Positions 1-9,503 of a DNA stretch of 64,000 nucleotides are shown here, one piece after another. How positions within the stretch are numbered: the stretch's first letter is position 1; every line of letters starts with the position of its first letter. Below the pieces are notes generated by a model. That model searched no databases. It was given only the letters and a program-made list of their open reading frames with translations, and had not been told where the DNA came from. A program made the position numbers and the translations under genes. The DNA comes from Nonomuraea typhae (GTDB lineage Bacteria; Actinomycetota; Actinomycetes; Streptosporangiales; Streptosporangiaceae), in NCBI RefSeq assembly GCF_009760925.1, contig NZ_VRLV01000007.1, forward strand, positions 310,001 through 374,000, written 5' to 3'.

Positions 1-1034
1 ATCGCGAGCAGCGCGCCGACGATGCCCAGCAGCGCGCCGCCGAACAACGCCGCGATGACCGTCACCGCGGGGGTCACATCCACCGAGCGCTTCATGACGC
101 GGGGGTAGATGAAGTAGTTCTCGACCTGCTGGTAGACCACGAAGAAGATCGCGCAGGCGATGCCCGCGGGCACCGAGCCCAGGAAGGCCACGCCGGTCAC
201 CAGCACGGCCCCGATCGTCGCGCCCACGAGCGGGATGAGGTCGGTGATCGCCACGATGAGGGCGAGGGCCAGCGCGTACGGCACGCCGGCGATGGTGAGG
301 AAGATCCAGCTCAGCACGCCCGCGATCACCGAGATGAGCACGTTGCCGGCGACGTAGCCGCCGATGCCGCCGAGGATCTCCTCGGTCAGGGCGCCGGTGC
401 GCTCGCGGCGCGACGCCGGCACGAGCTTGAGCAGGTACGCCTTGATGGTGTGCAGCGAGCCCAGGAAGTACAACATGAGCACCAGCAGCGTCACGGTGGT
501 GAAGAGGCTGTCCACCACGACGAGCCCGGCGCCCATGATGCCGCTGGCCAGCGTGGTCGCCGCCGCTCCGGTGAGGAAGGAGCGCAGCTGGGAGAGGATC
601 TGGTAGTCCTGCTCCAGCATCTGCACGGTCGGGTTGTTGCCGAGCTCGGTGAGATATCCGGGTACGGCCCGCACGAAGTCGGCCAGCTGCTGGCTGACCG
701 GGGGCACGATGGCCAGGCCGAACAACACGAAGGCGGCGATGACCCCGGCGAAGACGATGGCGATCGACGTCCGCCTGGACACGCGCCGCCGCTGGAGCGC
801 CTCGACGGCCGGATTGAGGCCGACGGCCAGGAACATGGCGACGGTGATGAGGATGATGACGCTCAGGGAGCGCACGACCATCTGGCCGATGGCGATCGCC
901 GTCAGCACTCCGAGGCCGCCGATCAGCCCGAAGAGGAACGGCCCGCGGGCCAGCGGTTTACCCGGCAGGCCGTACTGATGGCCCTTATCGGGAGAGTGGC
1001 CTTTATCGGGAGAGGTCTCGACTTCGGCTGACAA
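1..1034 (-). CDS. AI-2E family transporter (TqsA/PerM-like), C-terminus cut by window edge
   Basis: Multi-spanning membrane protein of the AI-2E/PerM family, whose members export small molecules or act as ion-coupled carriers; the substrate cannot be read from sequence. The reading frame runs from a TTG at 1034, preceded on the minus strand by GGAG at suitable spacing, through an acidic, Lys-containing N-terminus of about 40 residues. It continues with hydrophobic segments (FLFGLIGGLGVLTAIAIG, VIILITVAMFLAVGLNP) and the family-typical late motifs DLIPLVGATIG and QQVENYFIYPRVM. The nearby ATG at about 1045 runs into a stop after 13 codons, which is why the TTG was chosen. About 344 codons are visible and the protein continues left of the window. 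It is transcribed away from the coiled-coil gene, which ends at a hairpin just upstream. Confidence 0.85.
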   Translation of the reverse strand, partial: MSAEVETSPDKGHSPDKGHQYGLPGKPLARGPFLFGLIGGLGVLTAIAIGQMVVRSLSVIILITVAMFLAVGLNPAVEALQRRRVSRRTSIAIVFAGVIAAFVLFGLAIVPPVSQQLADFVRAVPGYLTELGNNPTVQMLEQDYQILSQLRSFLTGAAATTLASGIMGAGLVVVDSLFTTVTLLVLMLYFLGSLHTIKAYLLKLVPASRRERTGALTEEILGGIGGYVAGNVLISVIAGVLSWIFLTIAGVPYALALALIVAITDLIPLVGATIGAVLVTGVAFLGSVPAGIACAIFFVVYQQVENYFIYPRVMKRSVDVTPAVTVIAALFGGALLGIVGALLA

Positions 1035-1070
1035 TGGGGGGCTCCATGTGACAAAGGTGGCGCAAGAACA

Positions 1071-1110
1071 AAAGAGAGCCTAGCGACCGAGTGGTCGCCA
1101 GGCTCTCTTT
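1071..1110. terminator. Rho-independent terminator hairpin
   Basis: Arms AAAGAGAGCCT and AGGCTCTCTTT close an inner stem GCGACC/GGTCGC around GAGT, with one unpaired base on each side. It lies 36 bp after the stop of the coiled-coil gene and upstream of the AI-2E gene. It therefore ends the minus-strand coiled-coil transcript. Confidence 0.85.
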
Positions 1111-1145
1111 CAGCCGTCAGTCAAGCCCCCCGAAGAGGCGAGCCC

Positions 1146-2447
1146 CTACTCCTGCCACCACTCGCTGTCGTCGTCCGCCTTGGCCTCCGTCTTGGCGGGC
1201 GCGGCAGCGGCGGCGGGCGCCGGGGCCGGCTTGTTGTCGTTGGCCGACGCCGCGATGGCGGGCTTGGCCGGGGCGGCGGCCACCGCGGGCTCCGGCTCCA
1301 TGCCGGGCAGCGCCGCGCCACCGAGCAGCTGGCGCAGCTGGGCCAGGTGGCTGGTGATGCTGTCGCGCTGGCGGGTCAGCTCGTCGACCTGGCGCTGCAT
1401 CGAGGTGCGGATGCGCTCGGCCTCAGACTTGGCCTCCGAGACGATCGTCTCGGCGCTGGACTTGGCGTCGGAGACGATCGTCTCCGAGCTCTTGCGGGCG
1501 TTGGCGACCAGCTGCTTGGCGTGCAGATCGGCCTCGCGGCGGGTCTGCTCGGCCTGCTGGGTGGCCTTGGTGGCGCGCGATTCGGCCGTGGCCGCGCGCT
1601 GCTCGGCCTCGGCGACCAGCTTCTGGGTGTTGGCCTGCGCGGTGGCGTGGCGCTCGGCCTCCTGGCGCTCGGCCTCCTCGCGGCGGGAGGCGAGCTGGAT
1701 CTCGAACTCGGCCTCGTCCTGGGCCCGCTTGGCCTCCGACTCCTCCAGGACCCGCTGGGCCTGGGCGCGCATCTCGTCGGCCTGGCGCTTGGCGGTGGTC
1801 AGGACCTCGTCACGCTCACGCTTGGTCGATGCGCGGAGCTGGGCCACCTCGCGCTCGGTGGTCGTGCGGAGCTTGGCGATCTCCCGCTCGGCGTCGGCGC
1901 GCTTCTCGGCCACCTCGTGGTCGGCCGTGGCGCGCAACTTGGCCGCCTCACGCTCGGTGGTGGCGGTCAGCTCGTCGGACTCGCGGCGGGCGGTCGAGCG
2001 GATCTCGTCGGCCTCCCGCTCGGCGCTGGTGCGCATGTCGTCGGACTCACGCGTGGCCTGGGCGCGCTTGTCGGCGGCCTCTGCCTCGGCGGCGGCGCGA
2101 AGGTCGGCGGCCTCCACCTTGGCGGCGGCCTTGACCTCGTTGGCCTCGGACCTGGCGGCCTGGACGAGCTCCGTGGCCTGCTCCTCGGCCAGGCGCAGGA
2201 GCTGCTCGATGCGGGCGCCGAGACCGGAGTAGGTCGGGCGCTCCTGCTCCTGGAGCTGACGCTGGGAGTCGGCGAGGTCGCGCTGCAGCCCGGCCAGCTG
2301 CTCGCGGGTCTGCCGCAGCTCGCCGTCGAGCTGCTTCAGGTGGTCGTGGACCTGATGGCGATCGTAACCGCGGAGCACCACGTCGAACTCGCGGGCCGGG
2401 GCGTCCTCGAAGAAGTTGTTGAGCTGGGCGTCGATGTCGGACTGCAT
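1146..2447 (-). CDS. DivIVA-like/Scy-FilP-type hendecad coiled-coil protein
   Basis: Long coiled-coil protein (433 aa) of the actinobacterial Scy/FilP/DivIVA group, expected to organise the polar growth zone or cytoskeleton. Residues 15-60 resemble a DivIVA N-terminal domain (AREFDVVLRGYDRHQVHDHL). Residues 95-237 form 13 consecutive 11-residue repeats (RTSAEREADEI, RSTARRESDEL, RATADHEVAEK and so on), and three more lie at 314-346 (VSDAKSSAETI). The last 55 residues are Ala/Pro-rich with an acidic end, DDDSEWWQE. There is no signal peptide or membrane segment. The next genes are mce and a thiolase; from memory, Streptomyces has filP and scy beside those same two genes. Here only one such gene is visible. 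Databases often mislabel relatives as cellulose-binding protein. Confidence 0.85.
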   Translation of the reverse strand: MQSDIDAQLNNFFEDAPAREFDVVLRGYDRHQVHDHLKQLDGELRQTREQLAGLQRDLADSQRQLQEQERPTYSGLGARIEQLLRLAEEQATELVQAARSEANEVKAAAKVEAADLRAAAEAEAADKRAQATRESDDMRTSAEREADEIRSTARRESDELTATTEREAAKLRATADHEVAEKRADAEREIAKLRTTTEREVAQLRASTKRERDEVLTTAKRQADEMRAQAQRVLEESEAKRAQDEAEFEIQLASRREEAERQEAERHATAQANTQKLVAEAEQRAATAESRATKATQQAEQTRREADLHAKQLVANARKSSETIVSDAKSSAETIVSEAKSEAERIRTSMQRQVDELTRQRDSITSHLAQLRQLLGGAALPGMEPEPAVAAAPAKPAIAASANDNKPAPAPAAAAAPAKTEAKADDDSEWWQE

Positions 2448-2631
2448 GGAGGCTCGATCCTGGGTTGTCGAGACGGCTACATCGTGCCGGACGGGGGGTT
2501 CGGGACATCCGAGCCAGGAGCCCGTGCCTCACGGCAGGCTCCATGTCCGGTGGAAGGCCAGCGTACTCCGCTGGTGCCGCCTTGGAGGCCCCGTCCAACT
2601 ATCTGCGTGACTAGTTACATATGAACGGTTT

Positions 2632-3063
2632 TTACATTTCCTCGGGCCTGGCCGTTTGGACAAGCTCCGTGAGCATTCCTCCCACGTCCTTGGGGTGCAG
2701 AAACGCGATCGAGGAACCCATCGAGCCATGTCGGGGACGTTCGTCGAGCAGTCTGACGCCTTTCGCCCCGATTTGCTCCATTGCTCCGGCGACGTCGGGA
2801 ACACCGAAGGCCACGTGGTGCACTCCCTCGCCCCGTTTGGCGAGGAACTTGCCCACCGGAGAGTCCGCGCTCAACGGCTCCAGGAGCTGGATGTACGACC
2901 CGCCGCCCTCGCCGTCCGCGACGTGCAGCATCGCCTCCTTGACGCCTTGCTCCTCGTTGACCTCCCGGGCCACGACCGTGAGGTCGAACAGGCCGGAGAA
3001 GAGCGCGATCTTCTCCTCCAGGTCGTTGCAGGCGATCCCGATGTGGTCGATTCGCAGGAACAT
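2632..3063 (-). CDS. mce: Methylmalonyl-CoA epimerase
   Basis: Interconverts (2S)- and (2R)-methylmalonyl-CoA, linking propionyl-CoA carboxylation with B12-dependent mutase. The 143-aa length is normal for this two-module vicinal-oxygen-chelate fold. Metal and active-site landmarks are visible: IDHIGIACND (His at residue 7), GEGVHHVAFGVPDV (His-His near residue 82) and a late acidic residue in the GGMLTELVQ segment. A GGAGG lies upstream of the ATG at 3063. The gene is divergent from the acetyl-CoA acetyltransferase, with 84 bp between them, an arrangement common in actinomycetes and consistent with short-chain acyl-CoA metabolism. Confidence 0.93.
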   Translation of the reverse strand: MFLRIDHIGIACNDLEEKIALFSGLFDLTVVAREVNEEQGVKEAMLHVADGEGGGSYIQLLEPLSADSPVGKFLAKRGEGVHHVAFGVPDVAGAMEQIGAKGVRLLDERPRHGSMGSSIAFLHPKDVGGMLTELVQTARPEEM

Positions 3064-3147
3064 ATGTGGCCCACCTCCATAGCGGTCATCCGAGTGCCCG
3101 TGGGTATGGTGTCAAACGACCCCTCGTGTGCACAGGAGGACCCTGCC

Positions 3148-4329
<1,182 letters not shown>

Positions 4330-4332
4330 GGG

Positions 4333-4782
4333 ATGCGGGTCTTACCGTGGTTGGCCGCGCTCGCTGGCGCGGCCGCCACTCTCGCGCTGGTCGTGGCGCT
4401 GACCGCGGATCGGCTCGCCAAGACGCCGGGCGAGCTTCTCATGTCCGGCTGGCGGCCGGGGGATCCGGAGATCGGGGTCGTCTTCTGCCGCGAGGGCCAG
4501 GAGGGTTGCAGTACCACCAGCGACGCCCACCGCGATGCCGCGTGGGAGGCGATGGAGAAGACGGCCGGGGTCGGCTCGATCAGCGGTGCCGGGACGCACG
4601 GACCTGGCCGGGACCTTCAAGCCGACGGCCTGCTGGTGAGGCTGGCGCCGGGCGCGGACCGGGTGGCCGTCATGAAGGCGGCCGATGCCCTGCCCGGCAT
4701 CCTCGAGGTCGTGGACCGGACCTGCGTGGACCGCGGCGTGTGGGCGCGGCTCACCGGCGCCCGCTGCGGCTTCGCGGACTAG
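4333..4782 (+). CDS. Small membrane-anchored protein, FtsX-extracellular-domain-like
   Basis: Protein of 149 aa with one N-terminal membrane segment (residues 4-26, WLAALAGAAATLALVVALTA) and a soluble remainder expected outside the cell. The pattern VVFCREGQEGC followed by DAHRDAAWEAMEKTAGV resembles the extracellular domain of FtsX-type proteins, in which a Cys-bounded strand precedes a helix and a beta-alpha-beta fold. This is a fold-level impression only. Four cysteines (two near residues 52-59, two in the last 30 residues) could form disulfides outside the membrane. It starts 3 bp after the thiolase stop with no good ribosome-binding site, so coupling to thiolase translation is likely. 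Confidence 0.7.
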   Translation: MRVLPWLAALAGAAATLALVVALTADRLAKTPGELLMSGWRPGDPEIGVVFCREGQEGCSTTSDAHRDAAWEAMEKTAGVGSISGAGTHGPGRDLQADGLLVRLAPGADRVAVMKAADALPGILEVVDRTCVDRGVWARLTGARCGFAD

Positions 4783-4837
4783 GGAGGCAGTTTGGCCCGG
4801 CCGCGAGGGAGGTAGCGGCCGGGCCATCGTGCGGTGG

Positions 4838-4978
4838 TCATGCGGAGAGGAACTTGGCGAACAGCGAGCGGCGCTTGTGGCCCTTGCTCGCCTCCAGCGC
4901 CCGGCGGTGCTCGGCGGCGGCGCGGCGGAGTTCCTCGGCGTGGCTCTTCATCACTGCGTACTCGAGTTCGGCGTTCAT
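4838..4978 (-). CDS. Small charged helical protein
   Basis: A 46-aa basic, helix-rich protein (MNAELEYAVMKSHAEELRRA, ending RRSLFAKFLSA) without membrane segment or signal. The ATG at 4978 has AGGGAG upstream. A GTG at 5017 in the same frame is also preceded by AGGAGG and would add 13 residues, so the start is uncertain. Short proteins of this style (acidic start, then an HAEELRR helix) are common beside actinobacterial stress genes, but I cannot name a family. It is convergent with the preceding membrane-protein gene. Confidence 0.6.
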   Translation of the reverse strand: MNAELEYAVMKSHAEELRRAAAEHRRALEASKGHKRRSLFAKFLSA

Positions 4979-5099
4979 CTGGGGTGTCTCCCTGTGGGTG
5001 CTGGTGTTTCCTTGCACTCTTAAGACTCCTCCTAAGGCCCGTCCCCCCACATCGGGCGGATGTCCTATCTGAGGACTCAGGGAGTACCTAGGCGAGCGC

Positions 5100-5750
5100 C
5101 TAAGGCTCGTCCGAGAACCGTACGGTCACCTTAGAGAAGCCCAGGGACTTGAGCAGGCCCTCCAGCATGAGCTTGGTGTTGGTGTCGGCGCGGGCGCGCA
5201 GATCGCTGGCCGTGGCCGCCTCGGCGATCTTCTTCTCCGCCAGGACGTAGAGTTCGCGCTGGTCAGCGGGGCTGGCCGAGAGGAAGTCCTGGACCCGGTC
5301 GAACAACCCGCGTTGCTGGGCGAAGACGTAGGAACGGTTGTTGTCCAGGTTGGGTTTCTCCAACTGGGCGCGGGGGAGCCTCAGGGTGACCTGGGTGCGG
5401 TCCTCGGAGACCGTGACCGCCTCCTTGGCCAGCCCGGTGAAGTCCACGTAGGCGTCGACGCTGCCCGCGCCGACGAAGAGCGTCCGGGTGCCCTTGATCG
5501 CGTCGGGCAGGAAGGCGGCGTCCTTCTGCAGGTCCACCACGACCTGGAAGCTGCCGGAGGCCGCCTCGAAGCGGCTCAGGTCGTGGATGGACTGCAGGAG
5601 CACCGGCTGGCTGCGGTCGATGGTCTGCTCGCCCAGGGGGTTCCACCACGTCCAGGCCAGGCGCCCGCCGACGATGAGCAGGGCCGCCAGGACGAGGAAC
5701 CCGGCGAGATATCGCCACCCGCGCCGCCGCGTCAGGGGAGTTGTCGTCAT
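5100..5750 (-). CDS. DUF4230 domain membrane-anchored protein
   Basis: A 216-aa protein with one N-terminal transmembrane helix (about residues 13-33) and a soluble DUF4230 domain outside the membrane. Family-like segments are LLQSIHDLSRFEAASGSFQVVVDLQKD, DFTGLAKEAVTVSED, VTLRLPRAQLEKPNLD and a C-terminal helix-strand LLKSLGFSKVTVRF. The function of DUF4230 is unknown. The stop codon lies inside a 6-bp-arm palindrome (5089-5102) that may be a weak terminator. The downstream small gene is on the same strand 120 bp away. Confidence 0.85.
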   Translation of the reverse strand: MTTTPLTRRRGWRYLAGFLVLAALLIVGGRLAWTWWNPLGEQTIDRSQPVLLQSIHDLSRFEAASGSFQVVVDLQKDAAFLPDAIKGTRTLFVGAGSVDAYVDFTGLAKEAVTVSEDRTQVTLRLPRAQLEKPNLDNNRSYVFAQQRGLFDRVQDFLSASPADQRELYVLAEKKIAEAATASDLRARADTNTKLMLEGLLKSLGFSKVTVRFSDEP

Positions 5751-5778
5751 GCGGGCACTACTACCCGCACGACGATCA

Positions 5779-7089
5779 TCAGTGCCAGCTTTGCGGTGAC
5801 ATTCCTGTCGGATAAACCGGATAGATCGGTGTCGGCGAGGTGGGCGTGGCGCCGGCGGCCTGGCCGCCGCCGAAGTGGGTGCCCGACAGCTTGCACGACT
5901 GGAACTCGTTGAAGAACATGCGCAGCCACTCGCGCCGCTGCGGCTCGCTCAGCCCGGAGAACCACGCGGCCGCGTACTGGTGCTCGGGCAGCGGCCCGCC
6001 CGGCAGCGGCTCGCCGCGCAGCCATGCCATGACGATGTCGCGGTAGCCGTCGGCCGGCGTGCCGGTGCACCGGGCCGCCAGCGACTCGACGTACTCGTAG
6101 GCGGCCTCGTCGGCGAAGCCCGCGGACAGGTCGGGCACGTGGATGGCGGCCAGCCCCGAGGCGGGCTTGACCGGGTCGCCGATCGGCCGCTGCTCGACCC
6201 GGGTGAAGGCGGCGGGCGTGCCCGACAGCCGGGAGGCGATCTTGGTGAACGTGGCGCCCAGCTCGGTCAGCCCGCTGCGCATCCCCGGATGGACGCAGAC
6301 CGTGATCGGCCACTCCTGGCAGCTGTAGGCGATCGCCTGCGCCGCCGCCGGCTGGGGGTCGGTGAGCAGCCGCGCCACCCCCGTCCCCGCGGCGAGTACG
6401 GCCAGCAGCGCGCAGGCCAGCACGAGCGCCTGCCTGGTCACCAGCGCCGCCCAGCCGAGCAGCAGCGCCGCGGTGATGCCGAGCAGCCAGAGCGTCTGGT
6501 CGAGGAAGGCGGCTCCGCTGAGCCCCTGGAACAGGTCGTACGGCTTGCCGGTGCCGGGAGCCAGCTTGTCGGCCCAGCTCCGCCCCTCGGCCAGCCAGGT
6601 GAACAGCCCGTAGCAGGCGATCCCGGCGATGGGCGGCATGACGGGGTGGGGCAGCACCCATCCGGCCACCCAGCCGATCACGGAGTAGAGCGCCAGCCCG
6701 GCCATGCCCATGCCCAGCCCGGCGAGGCTGAGCCGGCCGGACTGCTCGGTCAGGACCGTCTTGATCGCCAGCACCAGCACGGTCGCGGCGAACGAGCCGA
6801 GCACGACCATGACGATGGCCAGCGGCGCCTTGAGCAGCCGCCAGGTGGACAGCGAACGCCCGCGCAGCGCACGCCGCTTGCGCAGCGCCACCCACGCGGC
6901 GAAGGCCGCGGCCACCGGGCCGGTCAGCCGGAGCGAGCCGATCATCGCGACCACGATGTTCTCCCAGGCGTCGACGCCCGGGATGAGCACGCTCCAGGCA
7001 GCCATGAGCCCCAGAGCGAGCAGGACCGCGACGGTGATCGCGGCGCTGTGCTTCAGCTCCTCGCGCGTGACGCCCGCGTGCTCACGCAC
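5779..7089 (-). CDS. Polytopic membrane protein of unknown function
   Basis: A 436-aa protein with about six hydrophobic segments in residues 15-245 and a soluble C-terminal half. That half carries Cys-rich motifs CQEWPITVCVHPGM, AARCTGT and FNEFQSCKLSGTHFGGG, and ends in a Pro/Thr-rich tail. The CVHP motif after the last membrane span recalls actinobacterial membrane proteins linked with ABC-2 transport systems, but I cannot assign a family with confidence. The ATG at 7089 is the first in frame. It sits 28 bp upstream of the DUF4230 gene on the same strand, so the two may be co-transcribed. Confidence 0.75.
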   Translation of the reverse strand: MREHAGVTREELKHSAAITVAVLLALGLMAAWSVLIPGVDAWENIVVAMIGSLRLTGPVAAAFAAWVALRKRRALRGRSLSTWRLLKAPLAIVMVVLGSFAATVLVLAIKTVLTEQSGRLSLAGLGMGMAGLALYSVIGWVAGWVLPHPVMPPIAGIACYGLFTWLAEGRSWADKLAPGTGKPYDLFQGLSGAAFLDQTLWLLGITAALLLGWAALVTRQALVLACALLAVLAAGTGVARLLTDPQPAAAQAIAYSCQEWPITVCVHPGMRSGLTELGATFTKIASRLSGTPAAFTRVEQRPIGDPVKPASGLAAIHVPDLSAGFADEAAYEYVESLAARCTGTPADGYRDIVMAWLRGEPLPGGPLPEHQYAAAWFSGLSEPQRREWLRMFFNEFQSCKLSGTHFGGGQAAGATPTSPTPIYPVYPTGMSPQSWH

Positions 7090-7295
7090 GGAAATCCCCG
7101 TTGACGTACATCAAGCACCCCCCGTGCCCCTGTGGCGCAGCGGAGCGATCGTCTCCGGGCCGTCCCCACGGCTGCTTCCGGATTTTGCGCTCCCCGTCAC
7201 CTTCCGTGCGAGAACCATAACTGAGCGTGATGATTGACGGCGGCGTTCTTGGTCAAGCTTTGTGAGCCCGGCTCCGCTACGTAATCAGACGAACC

Positions 7296-7312
7296 AGCGC
7301 TAACGTAGCGCT
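7296..7312. promoter_or_regulatory. Palindromic operator/-10 region of the MarR gene
   Basis: AGCGCTA-ACG-TAGCGCT is a perfect 7-bp inverted repeat ending exactly where the GTG of the MarR gene begins. It contains TAACGT, a plausible -10 hexamer placed 6 bp before the start. This geometry suits a leaderless, autorepressed transcript. Confidence 0.6.
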
Positions 7313-7825
7313 GTGCCACAGCCGAAGTCGCTCAACCTGCCGTTCGATCCCATCGAACGCGCCGCCGAGACCTGGCGTGTTCACTTCGGGCCCTCTTCCG
7401 CCATGGCCGCCGTTACGTCGATCATGAGAGCGCACCAGATCCTCCTGTCGCAACTTGACTCGCTCCTGAAGCCCTACGACTTGACCTTCGCCAGGTACGA
7501 GGCATTGGTGTTGTTGACCTTCAGCAGAACCGGCGCCCTCCCGCTGTCGAAGATCGGCGAGCGGCTCATGGTCCACCCCACGAGCGTCACCAACACCGTC
7601 GACAGGCTGGAGAAGTCCGGCCTGGTCACCCGCATGCCGAACCCGCGCGACGGCCGCGGCGTGCTGGCCGAGATCACCGAGGCCGGCCGCGAGGCCGTCC
7701 GCCTGGCCACCGCCGACCTCATGGCCGCCGAGTTCGGGCTGGAGATGTACGGCGAAGCCGAGCTCACGACCATGTTCGACCAGCTGCGCACACTGAGGGT
7801 GGCGGCCGGTGACTTCCGTGCCTGA
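7313..7825 (+). CDS. MarR family transcriptional regulator
   Basis: A 170-aa winged-helix regulator. The DNA-binding region is seen at SKIGERLMVHPTSVTNTVDRLEKSGLVTR, followed by the wing NPRDGRGVLAEITEAGR. N- and C-terminal helices form the usual dimer interface. There is no Shine-Dalgarno before the GTG at 7313; the start is preceded directly by a palindrome containing a -10 box, so translation is probably leaderless. No target gene adjoins it other than the CnoX-like gene downstream (about 100 bp away), and the ligand is unknown. Confidence 0.88.
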   Translation: MPQPKSLNLPFDPIERAAETWRVHFGPSSAMAAVTSIMRAHQILLSQLDSLLKPYDLTFARYEALVLLTFSRTGALPLSKIGERLMVHPTSVTNTVDRLEKSGLVTRMPNPRDGRGVLAEITEAGREAVRLATADLMAAEFGLEMYGEAELTTMFDQLRTLRVAAGDFRA

Positions 7826-7921
7826 CGGTCGCGCCCGCCTCGGCCCCCGTTGGCTCCTTCGTCGCTCTCTCCGGCCGGGCTCCTGCACTTCGCACCCCTG
7901 CCATACGGCAAGATGAGGAGC

Positions 7922-8857
7922 ATGGCGGACTTCTCTAGGCCCGGGTCGCTTCACGGAGCTATCGACCTGGGTGCGCGTAAGCAAGCACTGGAGGCGCAGG
8001 CCAAGCGGGAGGCCGCGGGTCCCCAGGCCGCGTCGGCGTCGGTGGTCGACGTCACCGAGGCGACGTTCACCGGCGATGTCATCGAACGGTCGATGACCGT
8101 CCCGGTCATCCTCGACCTGTGGTCGCCCCGGGCGCCGGGCAGCGCCCAGCTCAGCCCGGTGCTGGAAAAGGTGGTCGCCGGCATGGGCGGCCGGGCCGTA
8201 CTCGCGAAGGTGAACGTGGACGCCAGCCCGCAGATCGCGCAGGCGCTGCGCGTGCAGGCGGTGCCGACGGTGCTGGCGATCTTCCAGGGCCAGGCGGTGA
8301 CCGGCTTCCAGCAGGTGCTGCCCGAGGCGGAGATCCAGCGCTGGCTGGATGAGCTGATGGGTGCGGTCGAGCAGTTCTACGAGGCCAACCCCGACGTCCG
8401 GCCGCAGCTGCAGGACGACGCCGCCGAGCCGGCGCCGGGGCCGGTCCTCGACCCCGATCTGGTCGCGGCCGAGGAGGCGATCGACAAGGGTGACCTCGAC
8501 GCGGCCGTGGCCGCCTACGAGCGGCTGCTGGCCCGGGTGCCGGGCAACGAGGACGCCAAGATGGGCCTGGCCGGGGTGGGGCTGATCCAGCGCACGATGG
8601 CGGCCGACCCGGCCGAGATCCAGCGCAGGACGCAGGACCCGGCCGACCTGGAGGCCCAGCTGCTGGCCGCCGACCTGGAGATGCTGAACGGCGCGGTGGA
8701 CGAGGCGTTCGCGCGGCTGGTGGGCGTGGTCAAGCGGACCTCCGGCGACGAGCGCGACGCCGTCCGCAAGCACCTGCTCGGTCTCTTCGACGCGCTTCCC
8801 GCCGACGACCCGTCCCTGGTCAAGGCACGCAGGGCGCTGGCGAACGCACTGTTCTGA
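7922..8857 (+). CDS. CnoX/YbbN-like thioredoxin-fold protein with TPR region, redox motif lost
   Basis: A 311-aa protein with a thioredoxin-like domain (about residues 40-150: VTEATFTGDVIERSMTVPVI, VNVDASPQIAQALRVQAVPT) followed by TPR-like helices (AEEAIDKGDLDAAVAAYERLL). This is the architecture of the chaperedoxin CnoX (YbbN). The place where CxxC should stand reads WSPRAPGSAQL, so both redox cysteines are missing. A holdase or scaffold role is more likely than disulfide exchange. The start at 7922 gives the family-like MADFSRPGSLHGAIDLGAR; an in-frame ATG at 7913 is the alternative. The next gene starts 16 bp after the stop. Confidence 0.87.
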   Translation: MADFSRPGSLHGAIDLGARKQALEAQAKREAAGPQAASASVVDVTEATFTGDVIERSMTVPVILDLWSPRAPGSAQLSPVLEKVVAGMGGRAVLAKVNVDASPQIAQALRVQAVPTVLAIFQGQAVTGFQQVLPEAEIQRWLDELMGAVEQFYEANPDVRPQLQDDAAEPAPGPVLDPDLVAAEEAIDKGDLDAAVAAYERLLARVPGNEDAKMGLAGVGLIQRTMAADPAEIQRRTQDPADLEAQLLAADLEMLNGAVDEAFARLVGVVKRTSGDERDAVRKHLLGLFDALPADDPSLVKARRALANALF

Positions 8858-8873
8858 GGCTTACCCTGGAGGT

Positions 8874-9503
8874 GTGCGAGTCGTCACGATTTCGGCGACG
8901 TACGGCACGGCCGGCCACCTGATAGGTCTGGCCGTGGCCGAACGGCTCGGCGTGCCCTTCGTCGATCGGGCGATCCCCAGCGCCGTGGCGCAGGAGCTGG
9001 GGTGCTCGCTCGAGGAGGCGCTGGCCCACGACGACCGCGCGGAGCGCGGCCTGGGCAGGCTGCTGTCCGGGGCGATGCGGCTGCCGACGGTCACGTTCGG
9101 CGGCGTGGACATGTACGTACCCGGGGCGCTGCCGCTGGCGCCCGAGGAGTTCGTGCGCCGGACCGAGCGCATGATGAAGGAGATCGCCCGCGACCGGGGC
9201 GGGGTCTTCCTGGGCCGCGCGGGCGCGGTGGTGCTGGCCGAGTATCCGGGCGCGCTGCACGTGCGCCTGGACGCGCCGATGAAACGCCGGATCACGCAGA
9301 CGGCCACCCTCTCGGGGATCCCCGAGAAGGAGGCGCGCCGCGTGATCGAGGACAACGACCGGGCCCGCACCGCCTACGTGCGGCACTTCTACCGTGCGGA
9401 CCCGGCCGATCCGGCCCACTATCACCTGTTCGTGGACAGCACCACGATCCCGGTGCCGGCCTGCGTGGAACTGGTCGTCACCGCGGCCGGTGCCCTGAGC
9501 TGA
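8874..9503 (+). CDS. Cytidylate kinase-like family protein
   Basis: A 209-aa P-loop-kinase-like protein of the cytidylate-kinase-like family (AAK6). The N-terminus VVTISATYGTAGHLIGLAVAERLG takes the place of a P-loop. FLGRAGAVVLAEYPGALHVRLDAPMKRR is the family-typical middle, and Arg-rich lid residues follow (EKEARRVIEDNDRARTAYVRHFYR). The GTG at 8874 follows GGAGG. It probably phosphorylates a nucleotide or a small substrate; the exact one is not known. Its last 26 bp overlap the end of the convergent phosphodiesterase gene. Confidence 0.85.
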   Translation: MRVVTISATYGTAGHLIGLAVAERLGVPFVDRAIPSAVAQELGCSLEEALAHDDRAERGLGRLLSGAMRLPTVTFGGVDMYVPGALPLAPEEFVRRTERMMKEIARDRGGVFLGRAGAVVLAEYPGALHVRLDAPMKRRITQTATLSGIPEKEARRVIEDNDRARTAYVRHFYRADPADPAHYHLFVDSTTIPVPACVELVVTAAGALS

